Of a stretch of DNA of 64,000 nt, positions 43,055 through 52,098 are shown piece by piece (position 1 is the first letter of the stretch; each line of letters begins with the position of its first letter). The DNA lies in the NCBI GenBank assembly GCA_025363015.1, contig JANYEQ010000035.1, positions 1 to 64,000 of the forward strand. The letters are read 5' to 3'. Source of the stretch: Bacteroidota bacterium. GTDB taxonomy: Bacteria; Bacteroidota; Bacteroidia; B-17B0; Aurantibacillaceae. The notes beneath the pieces were generated by a model. That model saw nothing but the letters and a program-made list of their open reading frames with translations. It was not told the origin of the DNA and did not search any database. Both the position numbers and the translations under genes were made by a program.

Positions 43055-43734
43055 TTTTTACTTTCTACCAGAATATTACTGGCTACTTTACTACTAAAAA
43101 ATAAAGTGTGTTTGTTATTAATTTTCACTTTGTATAAATTATCAAAACTATTAATGTCTTCTACTTTAATAACATCACCTATTTTTAAACCTATTAATGT
43201 TAAGTGCTGCAAAAACTCTTTACTATGTTCGCAAACACCCATTAATATATAGTTTCCTTTTTTTGTGAATGTAACTAAAGGCTTGGCTTTTATACTGTTT
43301 ATTTGCCCATTTGAATTTGGAATAGGATCGCCATGAGGATCAAATTTAGGTTCGCCTAAAAATTTATCTAAACGGTCTATTAATTCATCGCTGTGAATGT
43401 GCTCTAACTGCTCAGCAATATCGTGTACTTCATCCCATTTAAAGTTTAATTTTTCTAATAAAAATACTTCCCACAAACGGTGTTTACGTACGATTTTTAT
43501 CGCTAATTTTTGTCCTTTGGCAGAAAGAGTAACTCCTTTGTACTTTTGATAATTGATTAGTTTTTTGTCCGCTAAACGAATAAGCATATCTGTAACAGAA
43601 GCCGCTTTGTTATTAAAATAATTTGATATTTCGTTCGTAGAAACATCTTGAGTAGCTGATTTTGAGGCTAGAGAATAAATAGCTTTTATATAATTTTCTT
43701 CGGTAAACGAAATAATCATAACGCAAAAATACAA
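43051..43734 (-). CDS. mntR: DtxR/MntR family metal-dependent repressor
   Basis: The 227-residue protein has an N-terminal winged helix (TEENYIKAIYSLASKSATQDVSTNEISNYF), a metal-binding and dimerisation domain with EQLEHIHSDELIDRLDKFLG, and a C-terminal SH3-like (FeoA) domain from about 150. The long form suggests an Mn(II)- or Fe(II)-sensing repressor. Overlap with mntH (ATGA) and a palindrome 23 bases upstream indicate that it represses both genes when metal is plentiful. Confidence 0.9.
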   Translation of the reverse strand: MYFCVMIISFTEENYIKAIYSLASKSATQDVSTNEISNYFNNKAASVTDMLIRLADKKLINYQKYKGVTLSAKGQKLAIKIVRKHRLWEVFLLEKLNFKWDEVHDIAEQLEHIHSDELIDRLDKFLGEPKFDPHGDPIPNSNGQINSIKAKPLVTFTKKGNYILMGVCEHSKEFLQHLTLIGLKIGDVIKVEDINSFDNLYKVKINNKHTLFFSSKVASNILVESKK

Positions 43735-43756
43735 TTAATTACTCACTTAAAAAAAT

Positions 43757-43774
43757 ATTTAGGGTAGTCTAAAT
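43757..43774 (-). promoter_or_regulatory. DtxR/MntR-type operator
   Basis: ATTTAGGGTAGTCTAAAT is a near-palindrome close to the DtxR-family box TTAGGTTAGCCTAA and lies about 23 bases before mntR. It is the expected site for autoregulation of the mntR-mntH operon. Confidence 0.6.
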
Positions 43775-43889
43775 TTTATCAAAAAAAAACTATTTAAAAT
43801 AAATTATCGTAAAGTAAACAGCACAAATTTTAATGTTTGTAATTTCCTGCTCATTTACTACTTTTACGCAAAATTAATTATTTTATATT

Positions 43890-44489
43890 TTGTACAAATA
43901 CTTTAAAACACTAGTATTAGTTATATTTTTAAATGGTATTGCGCTATACTCTTTGGCTTGCCAATGTCCGCTTACAACTTTGGGTATAGATGAATGTAGT
44001 AAATACGAAGTTATTTTTAAAGGTAAAATTATTACAGTAAAAAATTGTAATCAAAATTTAGGCGAAGCCATTTTTGAGGTGGAAGAATTATACAAAGGTA
44101 ACTTACCCAACCAATTTAAAGTGTTATTTGAGTGTAAAGTTGAATGTGCTCAGCAATTTAATGTAGGCGAAGAATGGATAGTATACTCTCGTTATAAGCA
44201 AATAGATAATGCCTTAATGAATTGGTGTAGCCGAAGCCGTAAGTATTTTAAAAATTCAAAAGAAGATTTTTATACTGTAACCTATGGCAACGATTATGAG
44301 GACGAAGTAAAGTTTTTAAGAGAAAAATTAGGCTTACACCGTTTGCTAGCAACCGTTAAAAATGCCAGCGAAGGGCGAAATATAAAACCAAATGCCAACC
44401 AAACTATCGTTATTTTAATAAGTTCTATTATTTTTCTTTTTCTGTTTTATTGGCTATTTAATAAATGGTATAAAAAACAAAATAAATAA
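43890..44489 (+). CDS. TIMP/netrin-like domain protein with C-terminal membrane anchor
   Basis: The 199-residue protein begins at a TTG (no ATG fits the signal peptide) and is cleaved before CQCP. A mature N-terminal C-x-C followed by FKGKIITVKN and further Cys in the middle (CKVECAQQF and WCSRSRKY) is the layout of the TIMP-like/netrin-like OB fold. A membrane segment at about 172-192 (TIVILISSIIFLFLFYWLF) and a basic tip anchor it. In animals TIMPs inhibit metalloproteases; in bacteria the role is unknown. It is followed by uppP 32 bases later. Confidence 0.75.
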   Translation: MYKYFKTLVLVIFLNGIALYSLACQCPLTTLGIDECSKYEVIFKGKIITVKNCNQNLGEAIFEVEELYKGNLPNQFKVLFECKVECAQQFNVGEEWIVYSRYKQIDNALMNWCSRSRKYFKNSKEDFYTVTYGNDYEDEVKFLREKLGLHRLLATVKNASEGRNIKPNANQTIVILISSIIFLFLFYWLFNKWYKKQNK

Positions 44490-44521
44490 TTATTCAATTT
44501 AAATAATAAATATTAAGTATT

Positions 44522-45316
44522 ATGACTTATTTACAAGCCCTAATTATTGCAATTATTGAAGGATTAACCGAATTTTTACCCATATCATCTACTGGGCATA
44601 TGATGATAACTACCGCCATTTTAGGTGTTGAAATTACACCATTTGTAAAATTATTTACTATTGCCATTCAATTAGGAGCAATTTTAAGCGTGGTAGTTTT
44701 ATACTTTAAACGTTTTTTTAAAACTATACACTTTTATATAAAATTAATTGTAGCATTTATTCCTAGTGCTATTGCGGGTTTACTTTTAGGCGATTGGATT
44801 GACGCCCAACTCGAAAATATTTTTGGTGTAGCCATCGCTTTATTTGTTGGCGGAATAATTTTATTATTTGTAGATAAACGGTTTAAAAATCAAACCATTA
44901 GCGACGAAAAAAACATTAATTATTTAACAGCCTTAAAAATTGGTGTATTTCAATGCTTAGCTTTATTTCCAGGCGTTAGCCGAAGTGCCAGCACAATTAT
45001 TGGTGGTATGACACAAAAATTAACGCGTCAAACGGCTGCCGAATTTTCGTTTTTTTTAGCAGTGCCTACCATGTTAGCCGCTACCGCTAAAAAATTATTA
45101 GATGCTTATAAAGATGGTTTAACTCTTTCATCAGAGGAAATTAAACTACTAGCTTTTGGTAATGCAATAGCTTTTATTGTAGCATTAGTGGCTATAAAAA
45201 CCTTTATTGGTATCTTAAATAAATTCGGCTTTAAATGGTTTGGCGTTTACCGAATTATTGTAGGTGGAATTTTAATTATTTTGTTTTTATTACACATTAA
45301 AATTGCAGTGGTTTAA
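44522..45316 (+). CDS. uppP: Undecaprenyl-diphosphatase
   Basis: UppP (BacA) dephosphorylates undecaprenyl pyrophosphate to recycle the lipid carrier. The 264-residue membrane protein has [15 protein letters not shown] (about 15-29) and [14 protein letters not shown] (about 153-166), which together form the active site, and eight or so hydrophobic segments. Length is normal. It has the usual family property of conferring bacitracin tolerance when abundant. Confidence 0.96.
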   Translation: MTYLQALIIAIIEGLTEFLPISSTGHMMITTAILGVEITPFVKLFTIAIQLGAILSVVVLYFKRFFKTIHFYIKLIVAFIPSAIAGLLLGDWIDAQLENIFGVAIALFVGGIILLFVDKRFKNQTISDEKNINYLTALKIGVFQCLALFPGVSRSASTIIGGMTQKLTRQTAAEFSFFLAVPTMLAATAKKLLDAYKDGLTLSSEEIKLLAFGNAIAFIVALVAIKTFIGILNKFGFKWFGVYRIIVGGILIILFLLHIKIAVV

Positions 45317-45402
45317 CAAATATAATTTCTGTATTTTTTTGAACATTAACCTATTTTTACTATTTATTTTGCTAAATTCGCAACTCTAAATTACGTAAGA
45401 TT

Positions 45403-46146
45403 ATGAATATTTTAGTTGCCATTAGTAATGTGCCCGATACGACCACCAAAATTCAATTTACAGACGGTGACACTAAGTTTAATTCGGCCGGAGTTACCTT
45501 TGTTATTAACCCATATGACGAGTGGTATGCCCTTGTTCGTGCTTTAGAAATTAAAGAAGCAAACATTGCTCAAAAAGTTACCATTATACATGTAGGCTTA
45601 GCCGACAGCGAAGCTACTATTCGTAAAGGTTTAGCTTTAGGTGCCGATGATGCTGTGCGCATTGATGCCGAAGGCCCAGATGCTTTTTTTGTAGGCGAAC
45701 AAATCGCTAACTACGCAAAAGCAAATGGCTACGAATTAATTATGGTGGGTAAAGAAACTATTAATTACAACGGTTCTAGCGTGGGTGCAATTATTGCTGG
45801 CGTATTAGATTTACCATTTGTATCGCTTGCTACAAAATTAGATATTGAAGGTAATAAAGCAACCATTGAACACGATATAGATGGCGGTACTCAAATTATA
45901 GAATGTGAATTACCACTGGTACTAAGTGCAGCAAAAGGCATGGCAGAACAGCGTATTCCAAATATGCGCGGTATTATGGCGGCCCGCACCAAACCATTAA
46001 CAGTTGTAGCAGCAAGTAATGCAACACCGCTAACAAGCATAAAATCGTTTACACTAAGCGCTGGGCGTACAACTTGTAAAATGATTACTGAAGATGATTT
46101 AGATGAGTTAGTAAACTTATTACATACCGAAGCGAAGGTAATTTAA
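45403..46146 (+). CDS. etfB: Electron transfer flavoprotein beta subunit
   Basis: The 247-residue protein has the EtfB start MNILVAISNVPDTTTKI, INPYDEWYALVRALEIKE, and the AMP-binding loop VGKETINYNGSSVGAIIAG, ending GIMAARTKPLTVV. EtfA/EtfB pass electrons from acyl-CoA and other dehydrogenases to the quinone pool. etfA follows 72 bases later (using its corrected start). Confidence 0.95.
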   Translation: MNILVAISNVPDTTTKIQFTDGDTKFNSAGVTFVINPYDEWYALVRALEIKEANIAQKVTIIHVGLADSEATIRKGLALGADDAVRIDAEGPDAFFVGEQIANYAKANGYELIMVGKETINYNGSSVGAIIAGVLDLPFVSLATKLDIEGNKATIEHDIDGGTQIIECELPLVLSAAKGMAEQRIPNMRGIMAARTKPLTVVAASNATPLTSIKSFTLSAGRTTCKMITEDDLDELVNLLHTEAKVI

Positions 46147-46218
46147 AGAAATTTTAAATTTTGAATGTCTATAAAAATCATTCAAAATAAAATCAACATT
46201 AATTTAACATTTAAAATT

Positions 46219-47196
46219 ATGATATTAGTATATACCGAAATTAACAAAGGGCGCGTAAAAAAAGCATCGTTAGAGTGTTTAAATTATGCTTCAAAAATTG
46301 CCCAATTAATTGGCTCAAGCGTTACAGCTTTAGTTAATAATGCCGATGAATCTCAGTTATTAGAGATTGGTAAAGCTGGCGCCACAAAAATTTTATCCAT
46401 AAAAAACGATAAACTAAATAGCGATGGCGTATACATTTGCGCAGCTGTTGAACAAGCTGTAAAAGCAGAAAATGCTAAACTTATTATTTTTGCGTTTGAT
46501 ATTACAGGTAAGGCAGTAGCCCCTCGTTTATCGGCTAAATTAAAAGCAGGTTTAGTGGCTGGTGCCGTTGATTATCCGGTGGTAAATGGCTCAACGTTAG
46601 AAGTTAAGAAAAATGTGTTTTCAGGTAAAGCCACTGCCGTTTATAGTATTAATAGCGATGTTAAAATTATATCTCTATTGCCTAATAGTTTCCCTGTAAA
46701 ATTAGGCGATAACACAGCAACTGTGGTTGATTTTTCGGTTGATTTATCAACAACTATTTCAAAAATAATTATTAAAGAAACAAAAAGTACAGATGTGGCA
46801 GGAATGATACCTTTACCAGAAGCAGAGCTTGTAGTAAGTGCCGGACGAGGATTAAAAGGTCCTGAAAATTGGGGCATTGTAGAAGATTTAGCCAAAGTGT
46901 TAAATGCCACTACCGCTTGCTCTCGACCTGTGGCCGATATGCATTGGCGTCCGCATCACGAACACGTGGGGCAAACAGGTGTTGCCATTCGCCCTAACTT
47001 ATATATTGCTATTGGTATTTCGGGTGCTATACAACATTTAGCAGGCGTTAATGGAAGTAAAACTATAGTTGTAATTAATAACGATAAAGAAGCTCCATTT
47101 TTTAAATCGGCTGATTATGGCGTTGTAGGAGATGCTTTTACCATATTACCAAAATTAACCGAAGCCCTAAAAAAATTTAAAGCTAACCAAAACTAA
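46219..47196 (+). CDS. etfA: Electron transfer flavoprotein alpha subunit
   Basis: I start this at 46219 (MILVYTEINKGRVKKASLE), because the track start at 46165 adds 18 unrelated residues. The 325-residue protein has the FAD-binding C-terminal domain: SAGRGLKGPENW, CSRPVADMHWRPHHEHVGQTG, NLYIAIGISGAIQHLAG and VGDAFTILPKLTEAL. It pairs with EtfB. Confidence 0.95.
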   Translation: MILVYTEINKGRVKKASLECLNYASKIAQLIGSSVTALVNNADESQLLEIGKAGATKILSIKNDKLNSDGVYICAAVEQAVKAENAKLIIFAFDITGKAVAPRLSAKLKAGLVAGAVDYPVVNGSTLEVKKNVFSGKATAVYSINSDVKIISLLPNSFPVKLGDNTATVVDFSVDLSTTISKIIIKETKSTDVAGMIPLPEAELVVSAGRGLKGPENWGIVEDLAKVLNATTACSRPVADMHWRPHHEHVGQTGVAIRPNLYIAIGISGAIQHLAGVNGSKTIVVINNDKEAPFFKSADYGVVGDAFTILPKLTEALKKFKANQN

Positions 47197-47250
47197 TACT
47201 AAAATGGCAAAAGGAAGAGGTAAAAAGGAAGATGTAAATTCACAAATATT

Positions 47251-47283
47251 TACCAATTGTAGTATTGGTTATATTTATTTTTA
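47251..47283 (+). terminator. Weak terminator-like hairpin after etfA
   Basis: ACCAAT and ATTGGT pair around TGTAGT and are followed by TATATTTATTTTTA. The stem is short, so termination would be partial. Confidence 0.35.
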
Positions 47284-47304
47284 GTATTTTAGTTAGTTTA
47301 ATGA

Positions 47305-47919
47305 ATGAAAAAAGTTAGGTTAGAAATAGTTGGATTATCATATAGCCAAACGCAAAGTGGTGCTTATGCATTAGTATTGGGCGAAAGCGCTGGTACGCGC
47401 CGTTTGCCAATTATTATTGGTGGCTTTGAAGCCCAAGCCATTGCTATTGAATTAGAAAAAATGAGCCCCAGTCGCCCATTAACCCACGATTTGTTTAGAG
47501 CCTTTGCCGATACCTTTGATGTAAAAATGAGCGAAGTGCTTATTTATAACTTGGTTGAAGGTATTTTTTATGCTAAATTATTATGTAACGATGGTACACG
47601 TGAAGTAGAGATTGATGCTCGAACAAGCGATGCCATTGCTTTAGCCGTAAGGTTTAATTGCCCTATTTTTACCTTTGAATTTATATTAAAAAGTGCAGGT
47701 ATTGTGTTAGATGATGAAACGGGTGTAGCTATTAATGCCACTACGGATACTACTCCGGTAAGCGAAGTTACCGAAACTGTGCTTAGTGCCGAAAAAGAAG
47801 AATACAAAGATAAAAGTAGCGAAGAATTACAAAGTATGCTACAACGCGCTTTAGATGATGAACAATATGAAATGGCCTCTAAAATTAGAGATGAGCTAAA
47901 TCAGCGCAAAAAATCGTAA
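47305..47919 (+). CDS. Bifunctional nuclease (DUF151) family protein with UVR motif
   Basis: The 204-residue protein has the BFN domain (about 1-140): YALVLGESAGTRRLPIIIGGFEAQAIAIELE, then EVEIDARTSDAIALAVRFNCPIF. The C-terminal 35 residues (EELQSMLQRALDDEQYEMASKIRDELNQRK) are a UVR/UvrB-UvrC motif. Plant members act as DNA/RNA nucleases; bacterial function is not set. It is downstream of etfA on the same strand. Confidence 0.9.
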   Translation: MKKVRLEIVGLSYSQTQSGAYALVLGESAGTRRLPIIIGGFEAQAIAIELEKMSPSRPLTHDLFRAFADTFDVKMSEVLIYNLVEGIFYAKLLCNDGTREVEIDARTSDAIALAVRFNCPIFTFEFILKSAGIVLDDETGVAINATTDTTPVSEVTETVLSAEKEEYKDKSSEELQSMLQRALDDEQYEMASKIRDELNQRKKS

Positions 47920-47952
47920 GTTTTTTTTATAGTTACAAGACTAAGAGGATGA

Positions 47953-48111
47953 ATGCCTTCATTATTAAATCCAAAACAAAAAGGAGGCATACTAGTAGGA
48001 GGAGAATTAATACCTGGTGTAAACTTTTTAGATGATAGGTTGGAAAATGCCCCACACATTTTTAACAAAAAGTACCAAAACTGTTCGAATTTTCGGCACG
48101 AAAGAAATTAG
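47953..48111 (+). pseudogene. Short ORF, possible gene remnant
   Basis: A 52-codon frame starts MPSLLNPKQKGGILVGGELI and ends in NFRHERN before TAG. It is protein-like in composition (GGILVGGE, PGVNFLDDRL) but too short to assign, and it lies in a decayed region with no clear start signal. It may be the end of a lost gene or a real small protein. Confidence 0.3.
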
Positions 48112-48123
48112 GTTGGTAAATTA

Positions 48124-48164
48124 GGAACACACATAACTTCTTAGGGAGTTAATTATGTGGTTCC
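48124..48164 (+). terminator. Terminator-like hairpin
   Basis: GGAAC-CACATAA pairs with TTATGTG-GTTCC around a loop with TTAGGG. A T-rich but interrupted tract follows. It may end transcripts coming from the bifunctional nuclease gene. Confidence 0.4.
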
Positions 48165-48194
48165 TTCATTTTAAGTTTTAAATATAAATAACCA

Positions 48195-48809
48195 ATGAAT
48201 AAAAAATCAAGTTTAGTTATCATTTTAATATTAGTTTCAAGTATTTTTTATGCTCAAAAAATAGAATATTTAAAAGATAGTATAGAATATAAAAAAGAGC
48301 TATTTGATTTAACGTTTAAAAATAGGGTCAGTAAGTGTTACGTTACCATTTTTAATAGCTCTTTTTCATTAATACGTTTTAAAAATAATCCTGAAATTGT
48401 AAAAAGATTTAATAGACATTTTGAACCAAATGTTCTTAAACAAATTTATGGAATAAATCATTTTTTATATCCATATACTGATTGGGGTGCAATTTATTTT
48501 AATAGATATAATGATTCTGTAATATTTGTTAGGGACATGGCAATTGACGATTTTATTTTTATACAAGATAGTTTGAGAAATATAAAAGATAATAATGCTA
48601 AACCTAAATTTAAATACTATTCATTACAAGCTCTTGAACCTTTTATATTCAGTATTACTAAAAAAAATCAAACTAAAATATATGCTGTATTAAGTTTTTA
48701 TGACCGCATAAAGGTGTTTGATATTTATGGAGGAGTTGGGAAAATTGATTTATATGAAAGAAAAAATAATAAGTGGGAAAAAATAGAAGAATTATTAAAT
48801 TGGTATTAG
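48195..48809 (+). CDS. Hypothetical secreted protein
   Basis: The 204-residue protein has a signal peptide (KSSLVIILILVSSIFYAQ). The mature part is rich in Tyr, Phe and Lys (HFLYPYTDWGAIYFNRYNDSV, VLSFYDRIKVFDIYGGVGKIDLYE) and is not recognised. It is monocistronic between a decayed stretch and a minus-strand remnant. Very AT-rich codon use matches the host. Confidence 0.65.
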   Translation: MNKKSSLVIILILVSSIFYAQKIEYLKDSIEYKKELFDLTFKNRVSKCYVTIFNSSFSLIRFKNNPEIVKRFNRHFEPNVLKQIYGINHFLYPYTDWGAIYFNRYNDSVIFVRDMAIDDFIFIQDSLRNIKDNNAKPKFKYYSLQALEPFIFSITKKNQTKIYAVLSFYDRIKVFDIYGGVGKIDLYERKNNKWEKIEELLNWY

Positions 48810-48836
48810 AATTAAGTTAGAAATATTATATAATTA

Positions 48837-49001
48837 CTACTCATTTGGGCATGGTACACAGCCGTTAACCACGTAAAAACGATCTAAATATTGCTTTAAA
48901 GCAACATCTGCGCAGTTACTATTAAATAAAAAACAAGTAACCTCAAAGCCAATTGGCTCTCACGAAACTATACAGGGATTGCTTAAATCAATATAACAAA
49001 C
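48837..49001 (-). pseudogene. Remnant of a protein-coding gene with an internal stop
   Basis: On the minus strand the frame reads VCYIDLSNPCIVS, then TGA (48960-48962), then EPIGFEVTCFLFNSNCADVA and LKQYLDRFYVVNGCVPCPNE and a TAG stop. The Cys-rich coherent peptide on both sides of one in-frame TGA, possibly a former TGG, and the stop 5' of it, indicate the 3' end of a dead gene. Family not recognised. Confidence 0.5.
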
Positions 49002-49025
49002 CTATTTAGTTTACTTTTTTAAATT

Positions 49026-49895
49026 TTAATTGCTTAAAGTGTGTAAACAGTTTTCAATAAGCACCTCTACACTTTTTTTATAATCGCTGGTAAATTCTTT
49101 ACGCACACGATTGGCAATAATTACACACACCGTAAGGCAATTATGACCTAGTAACTTTCCTAAACCATACAGGGCGCTTGTTTCCATTTCAAAATTGGTA
49201 ATGCGCTGCTCATTTAATTTAAAGCTAGTAAGCGATTCGTTTAAGTTTTGCATGGCTGCTTTTAAACGTATTTCGCGCCCTTGCGGCCCATAAAAGCCAG
49301 GGGCTGTAGCGGTAATACCTACAAAATTGCCTGGTTTAAATTTAGTTAATAATTGAGGCGATGCCTTAACGCAATAGGGGTAAGGTAAATTTGGTAACCA
49401 ATTGGTATGTTTAATAAATGTGTTGCTAATATCATCTTCGTTTATGCTTTGCCAATTTTGATAAAAATTTAATAAACCATCTAAACCCAAACCGTGCGAA
49501 CTTACCACTAAGCCATTTACTGGAATATCGGCCTGTAAGGCGCCACTAGTACCTAACCTAATAATGTTTAAACTGCGGTGGCTTGGGTTTAAAGTACGGG
49601 TTTGTAAATTAATATTTACGGCCGCATCTAATTCGTTTAATACAATATCAATATTATCGGGGCCAATGCCAGTGCTTAATACGGTAATGCGTTTACCTTT
49701 GTAAATACCTGTGTGGGTAACAAACTCACGGTGTTCAGTTTTAAATTCTATTTTACTAAAATGAGCCGAAATTTGTGCTACACGGTGCTGATCACCCACC
49801 ACAATTACATCATCGGCAATATCTTCGGCTTTAAGATTAATGTGATACACTCTGTTTTCGGGAGTAAGAATAAGTTCGGTTTCGGGAAACTGCAT
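49026..49895 (-). CDS. Nucleoside phosphorylase (uridine phosphorylase-like)
   Basis: The 289-residue protein has the PNP/UDP phosphorylase pattern: VIVVGDQHRVAQISAHF, GIGPDNIDIVLNELDAAV, RLGTSGALQ and FEMETSALYGLGKLLGHNCLTVC. The FEMETSALY motif contacts the ribose. Phosphorolysis of uridine or a related nucleoside is likely; the base specificity is not certain. Single gene. Confidence 0.88.
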   Translation of the reverse strand: MQFPETELILTPENRVYHINLKAEDIADDVIVVGDQHRVAQISAHFSKIEFKTEHREFVTHTGIYKGKRITVLSTGIGPDNIDIVLNELDAAVNINLQTRTLNPSHRSLNIIRLGTSGALQADIPVNGLVVSSHGLGLDGLLNFYQNWQSINEDDISNTFIKHTNWLPNLPYPYCVKASPQLLTKFKPGNFVGITATAPGFYGPQGREIRLKAAMQNLNESLTSFKLNEQRITNFEMETSALYGLGKLLGHNCLTVCVIIANRVRKEFTSDYKKSVEVLIENCLHTLSN

Positions 49896-49961
49896 ATTAT
49901 ATAAATTAAAAATTAAAAATGGCGGTACTTATTTTTTGATTTTAACATTCCAACTTAAAAT

Positions 49962-51998
49962 CTATTTAAATATACCCATTTTTTCTAGCTCTTCTAAATA
50001 CACACGTTTGCCTTTATAAATAGCGGTTACAAAGGCATCGGTTTGCCCAGCAAGTACTACTTTTTTATTATGTGTAAAAGCTTTACGAATAGTATTAAAT
50101 TTACCACCTATGGTTATACGCGTTATACCATCATCTAACAATATATTTTCAACTTTGCCTAAGTGTTTTAAATGCTTATAAGTATAATTTTTTGGGAATT
50201 TATAAGCCGCAATTTGTACTCTAAAATCTAAACCGTCGTAACTTATGTCGCCATATTTTTCAACATAGGCCATAATTTTTTCTTGCATTTTATTACGTGG
50301 CACAAAATTATCTTTTACAACTTGTAGGGTTTTAGTAGTAACTACAGCCACAGTGGATGTTATTGCCACAGTAGGAGTTACAATGGTTTTTACAGTGTCT
50401 TTTACGGGTGCAAAATCAAAATTAATATCTACATCTTTTTCGGCATAGCCTACTAATTTTGAGGCATCAACATCTATACTTTTATACTCCACTTTATCGT
50501 AACTGTATTTTATTTTGTAAGTGGCATTGGGTGGTAAAATAACCACGTATTGCCCAGTAATGGCACTTGATTTTAAGGTTTTGTATATTTTATTATTATT
50601 TGAAGTTATTTCTACTACAATTTTAGCCGCTACATTTTGATTATTTTTTGTGGTTTTACCTTTAACCATATATAAGGCAGGTTTTGGGTCGCCAAAGTTG
50701 GTTTCAATTAAATACAAATCATATAGGCCTTGGCCACCTTTTTTAGCACTACTGTAGTAGCCTGTTTTTCCATCTGCCGACAATACAAAGTATCTATCAT
50801 CGCCAGTATTATTAATAGGGTAACCTAAGTTTTCGGTTTTTTTAAAGGTACTATCTAACAAACTCATCGAAGTTTTAAATACATCGTAGCCACCCATGCT
50901 GGAGCGTCCTTTACTACTAAAATATAAGGTAACACCATCGGGGTGAATGTAAGGGGCATCATCGTCGAAAGCAGTATTTACACTATCGCCCAAATTTTTA
51001 ATATTACCCCAGGTACTATCGGCCATTAATTGTGCTCTATAAATATCGCGTCCACCAAAACCACCCCCACGCTCGCTACTAAAATAAAGTAGTTGCCCAT
51101 CGGGTGATAGGGAGCAATGCCCATCCCACGAATACGAGTTTACTTGCCCTTTTAATTTGGTGGGTGTGCTAAAGTTTGTACCTACTAAATTACTTTGGTA
51201 AATATCGCCATGGTCGTCGCCATTATCGCGGTAAATAAATAATATATTACCATCGTGGCTCAGCGAAATAGCGGCATCGTTACCAATGGTGTTAATACTA
51301 TCAAGTGGAAAAGGGGTGGAATATTTATCGTTAATTTTTACCGACATATAAATATCTTCGGTGTATTGTCCGTTTTTTTCGGGTTGTAAAAAGGCATTCA
51401 TTCGCCCGCCTTTACTTTTTTCTCCGCTGTAAGTAAATACTAACATACTTTCATCGGCCGTAATGGTTGGTACATACTCTGCCGCTGATGTATTGATAAC
51501 GCTACCTATATTTGTAATTTTAGCCGTAGTAGGTTTGCTTACAAAATATTTAGCATTGTTTATGTAGCGCTTTAATTGTTCTCCATTTTTTTTACCTTCA
51601 GGCGAAGTACGTTTGTTAATAAGGTAAGCATCTATAAGAGTTAGGGCTTCGTCAAACTTATCGGTATAATGCGCAGCGCTTGCTAAATCGTATTGTATAT
51701 CTTGTACTTTTTTATTTTTAGCATATATTTCGCTTAGTAAGTTGTAGGCATCTTCGTATTTATCGGCACGGTAAAGGGCGCATTTACCATAGCTGTATTT
51801 TAAAAATTCTTCTTTTGGGTGATGGTTATAAATATTATCAAATATGGGTAGGGCTAATAGGTAATTTTTTTCGTCGTACAGTAAAAGGGCATTATCTAAC
51901 GAATCTTTTTCGGTACGGCGCCATTTACCTGTGTTTGTAATTTGAGCTAATGTTGTAAAATAATTTAAGATAATAAAAAGTAAAAGCAGTTTTTTCAT
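49962..51998 (-). CDS. Secreted TPR/PD40 repeat protein with C-terminal SPOR-like domain
   Basis: I start this at 51998 (MKKLLLLFIILNYF), two residues inside the track start. The 678-residue protein has a signal peptide, TPR-like helices (about 25-150), PD40 propeller repeats (about 165-420, e.g. SPDGQLLYFSSERGGGFGGRDIY), a carboxypeptidase-regulatory-like beta domain (about 430-520), a Thr/Val linker, and a SPOR-like end (DFRVQIAAYKFPKNYTYKHL). The order resembles PorE-type T9SS proteins but lacks an OmpA-type peptidoglycan-binding end. It may attach to the cell wall through the SPOR-like part. Confidence 0.8.
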   Translation of the reverse strand: MKKLLLLFIILNYFTTLAQITNTGKWRRTEKDSLDNALLLYDEKNYLLALPIFDNIYNHHPKEEFLKYSYGKCALYRADKYEDAYNLLSEIYAKNKKVQDIQYDLASAAHYTDKFDEALTLIDAYLINKRTSPEGKKNGEQLKRYINNAKYFVSKPTTAKITNIGSVINTSAAEYVPTITADESMLVFTYSGEKSKGGRMNAFLQPEKNGQYTEDIYMSVKINDKYSTPFPLDSINTIGNDAAISLSHDGNILFIYRDNGDDHGDIYQSNLVGTNFSTPTKLKGQVNSYSWDGHCSLSPDGQLLYFSSERGGGFGGRDIYRAQLMADSTWGNIKNLGDSVNTAFDDDAPYIHPDGVTLYFSSKGRSSMGGYDVFKTSMSLLDSTFKKTENLGYPINNTGDDRYFVLSADGKTGYYSSAKKGGQGLYDLYLIETNFGDPKPALYMVKGKTTKNNQNVAAKIVVEITSNNNKIYKTLKSSAITGQYVVILPPNATYKIKYSYDKVEYKSIDVDASKLVGYAEKDVDINFDFAPVKDTVKTIVTPTVAITSTVAVVTTKTLQVVKDNFVPRNKMQEKIMAYVEKYGDISYDGLDFRVQIAAYKFPKNYTYKHLKHLGKVENILLDDGITRITIGGKFNTIRKAFTHNKKVVLAGQTDAFVTAIYKGKRVYLEELEKMGIFK

Positions 51999-52098
51999 AT
52001 ACAATATAGTGTTATTGGCAATGGTTATTAGGGGGATAGTAGTTTATTTTATCAGGCTAAATGTAATAAATAAAACTTAAATCCGCTAAATGTAAAAA

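Noticed and set aside
47204-47284. 26-codon ORF (MAKGRGKKEDVNSQ...) after etfA
   Set aside because: Too short, no homology that I can recall, and its end overlaps a terminator-like hairpin; not supported as a gene.
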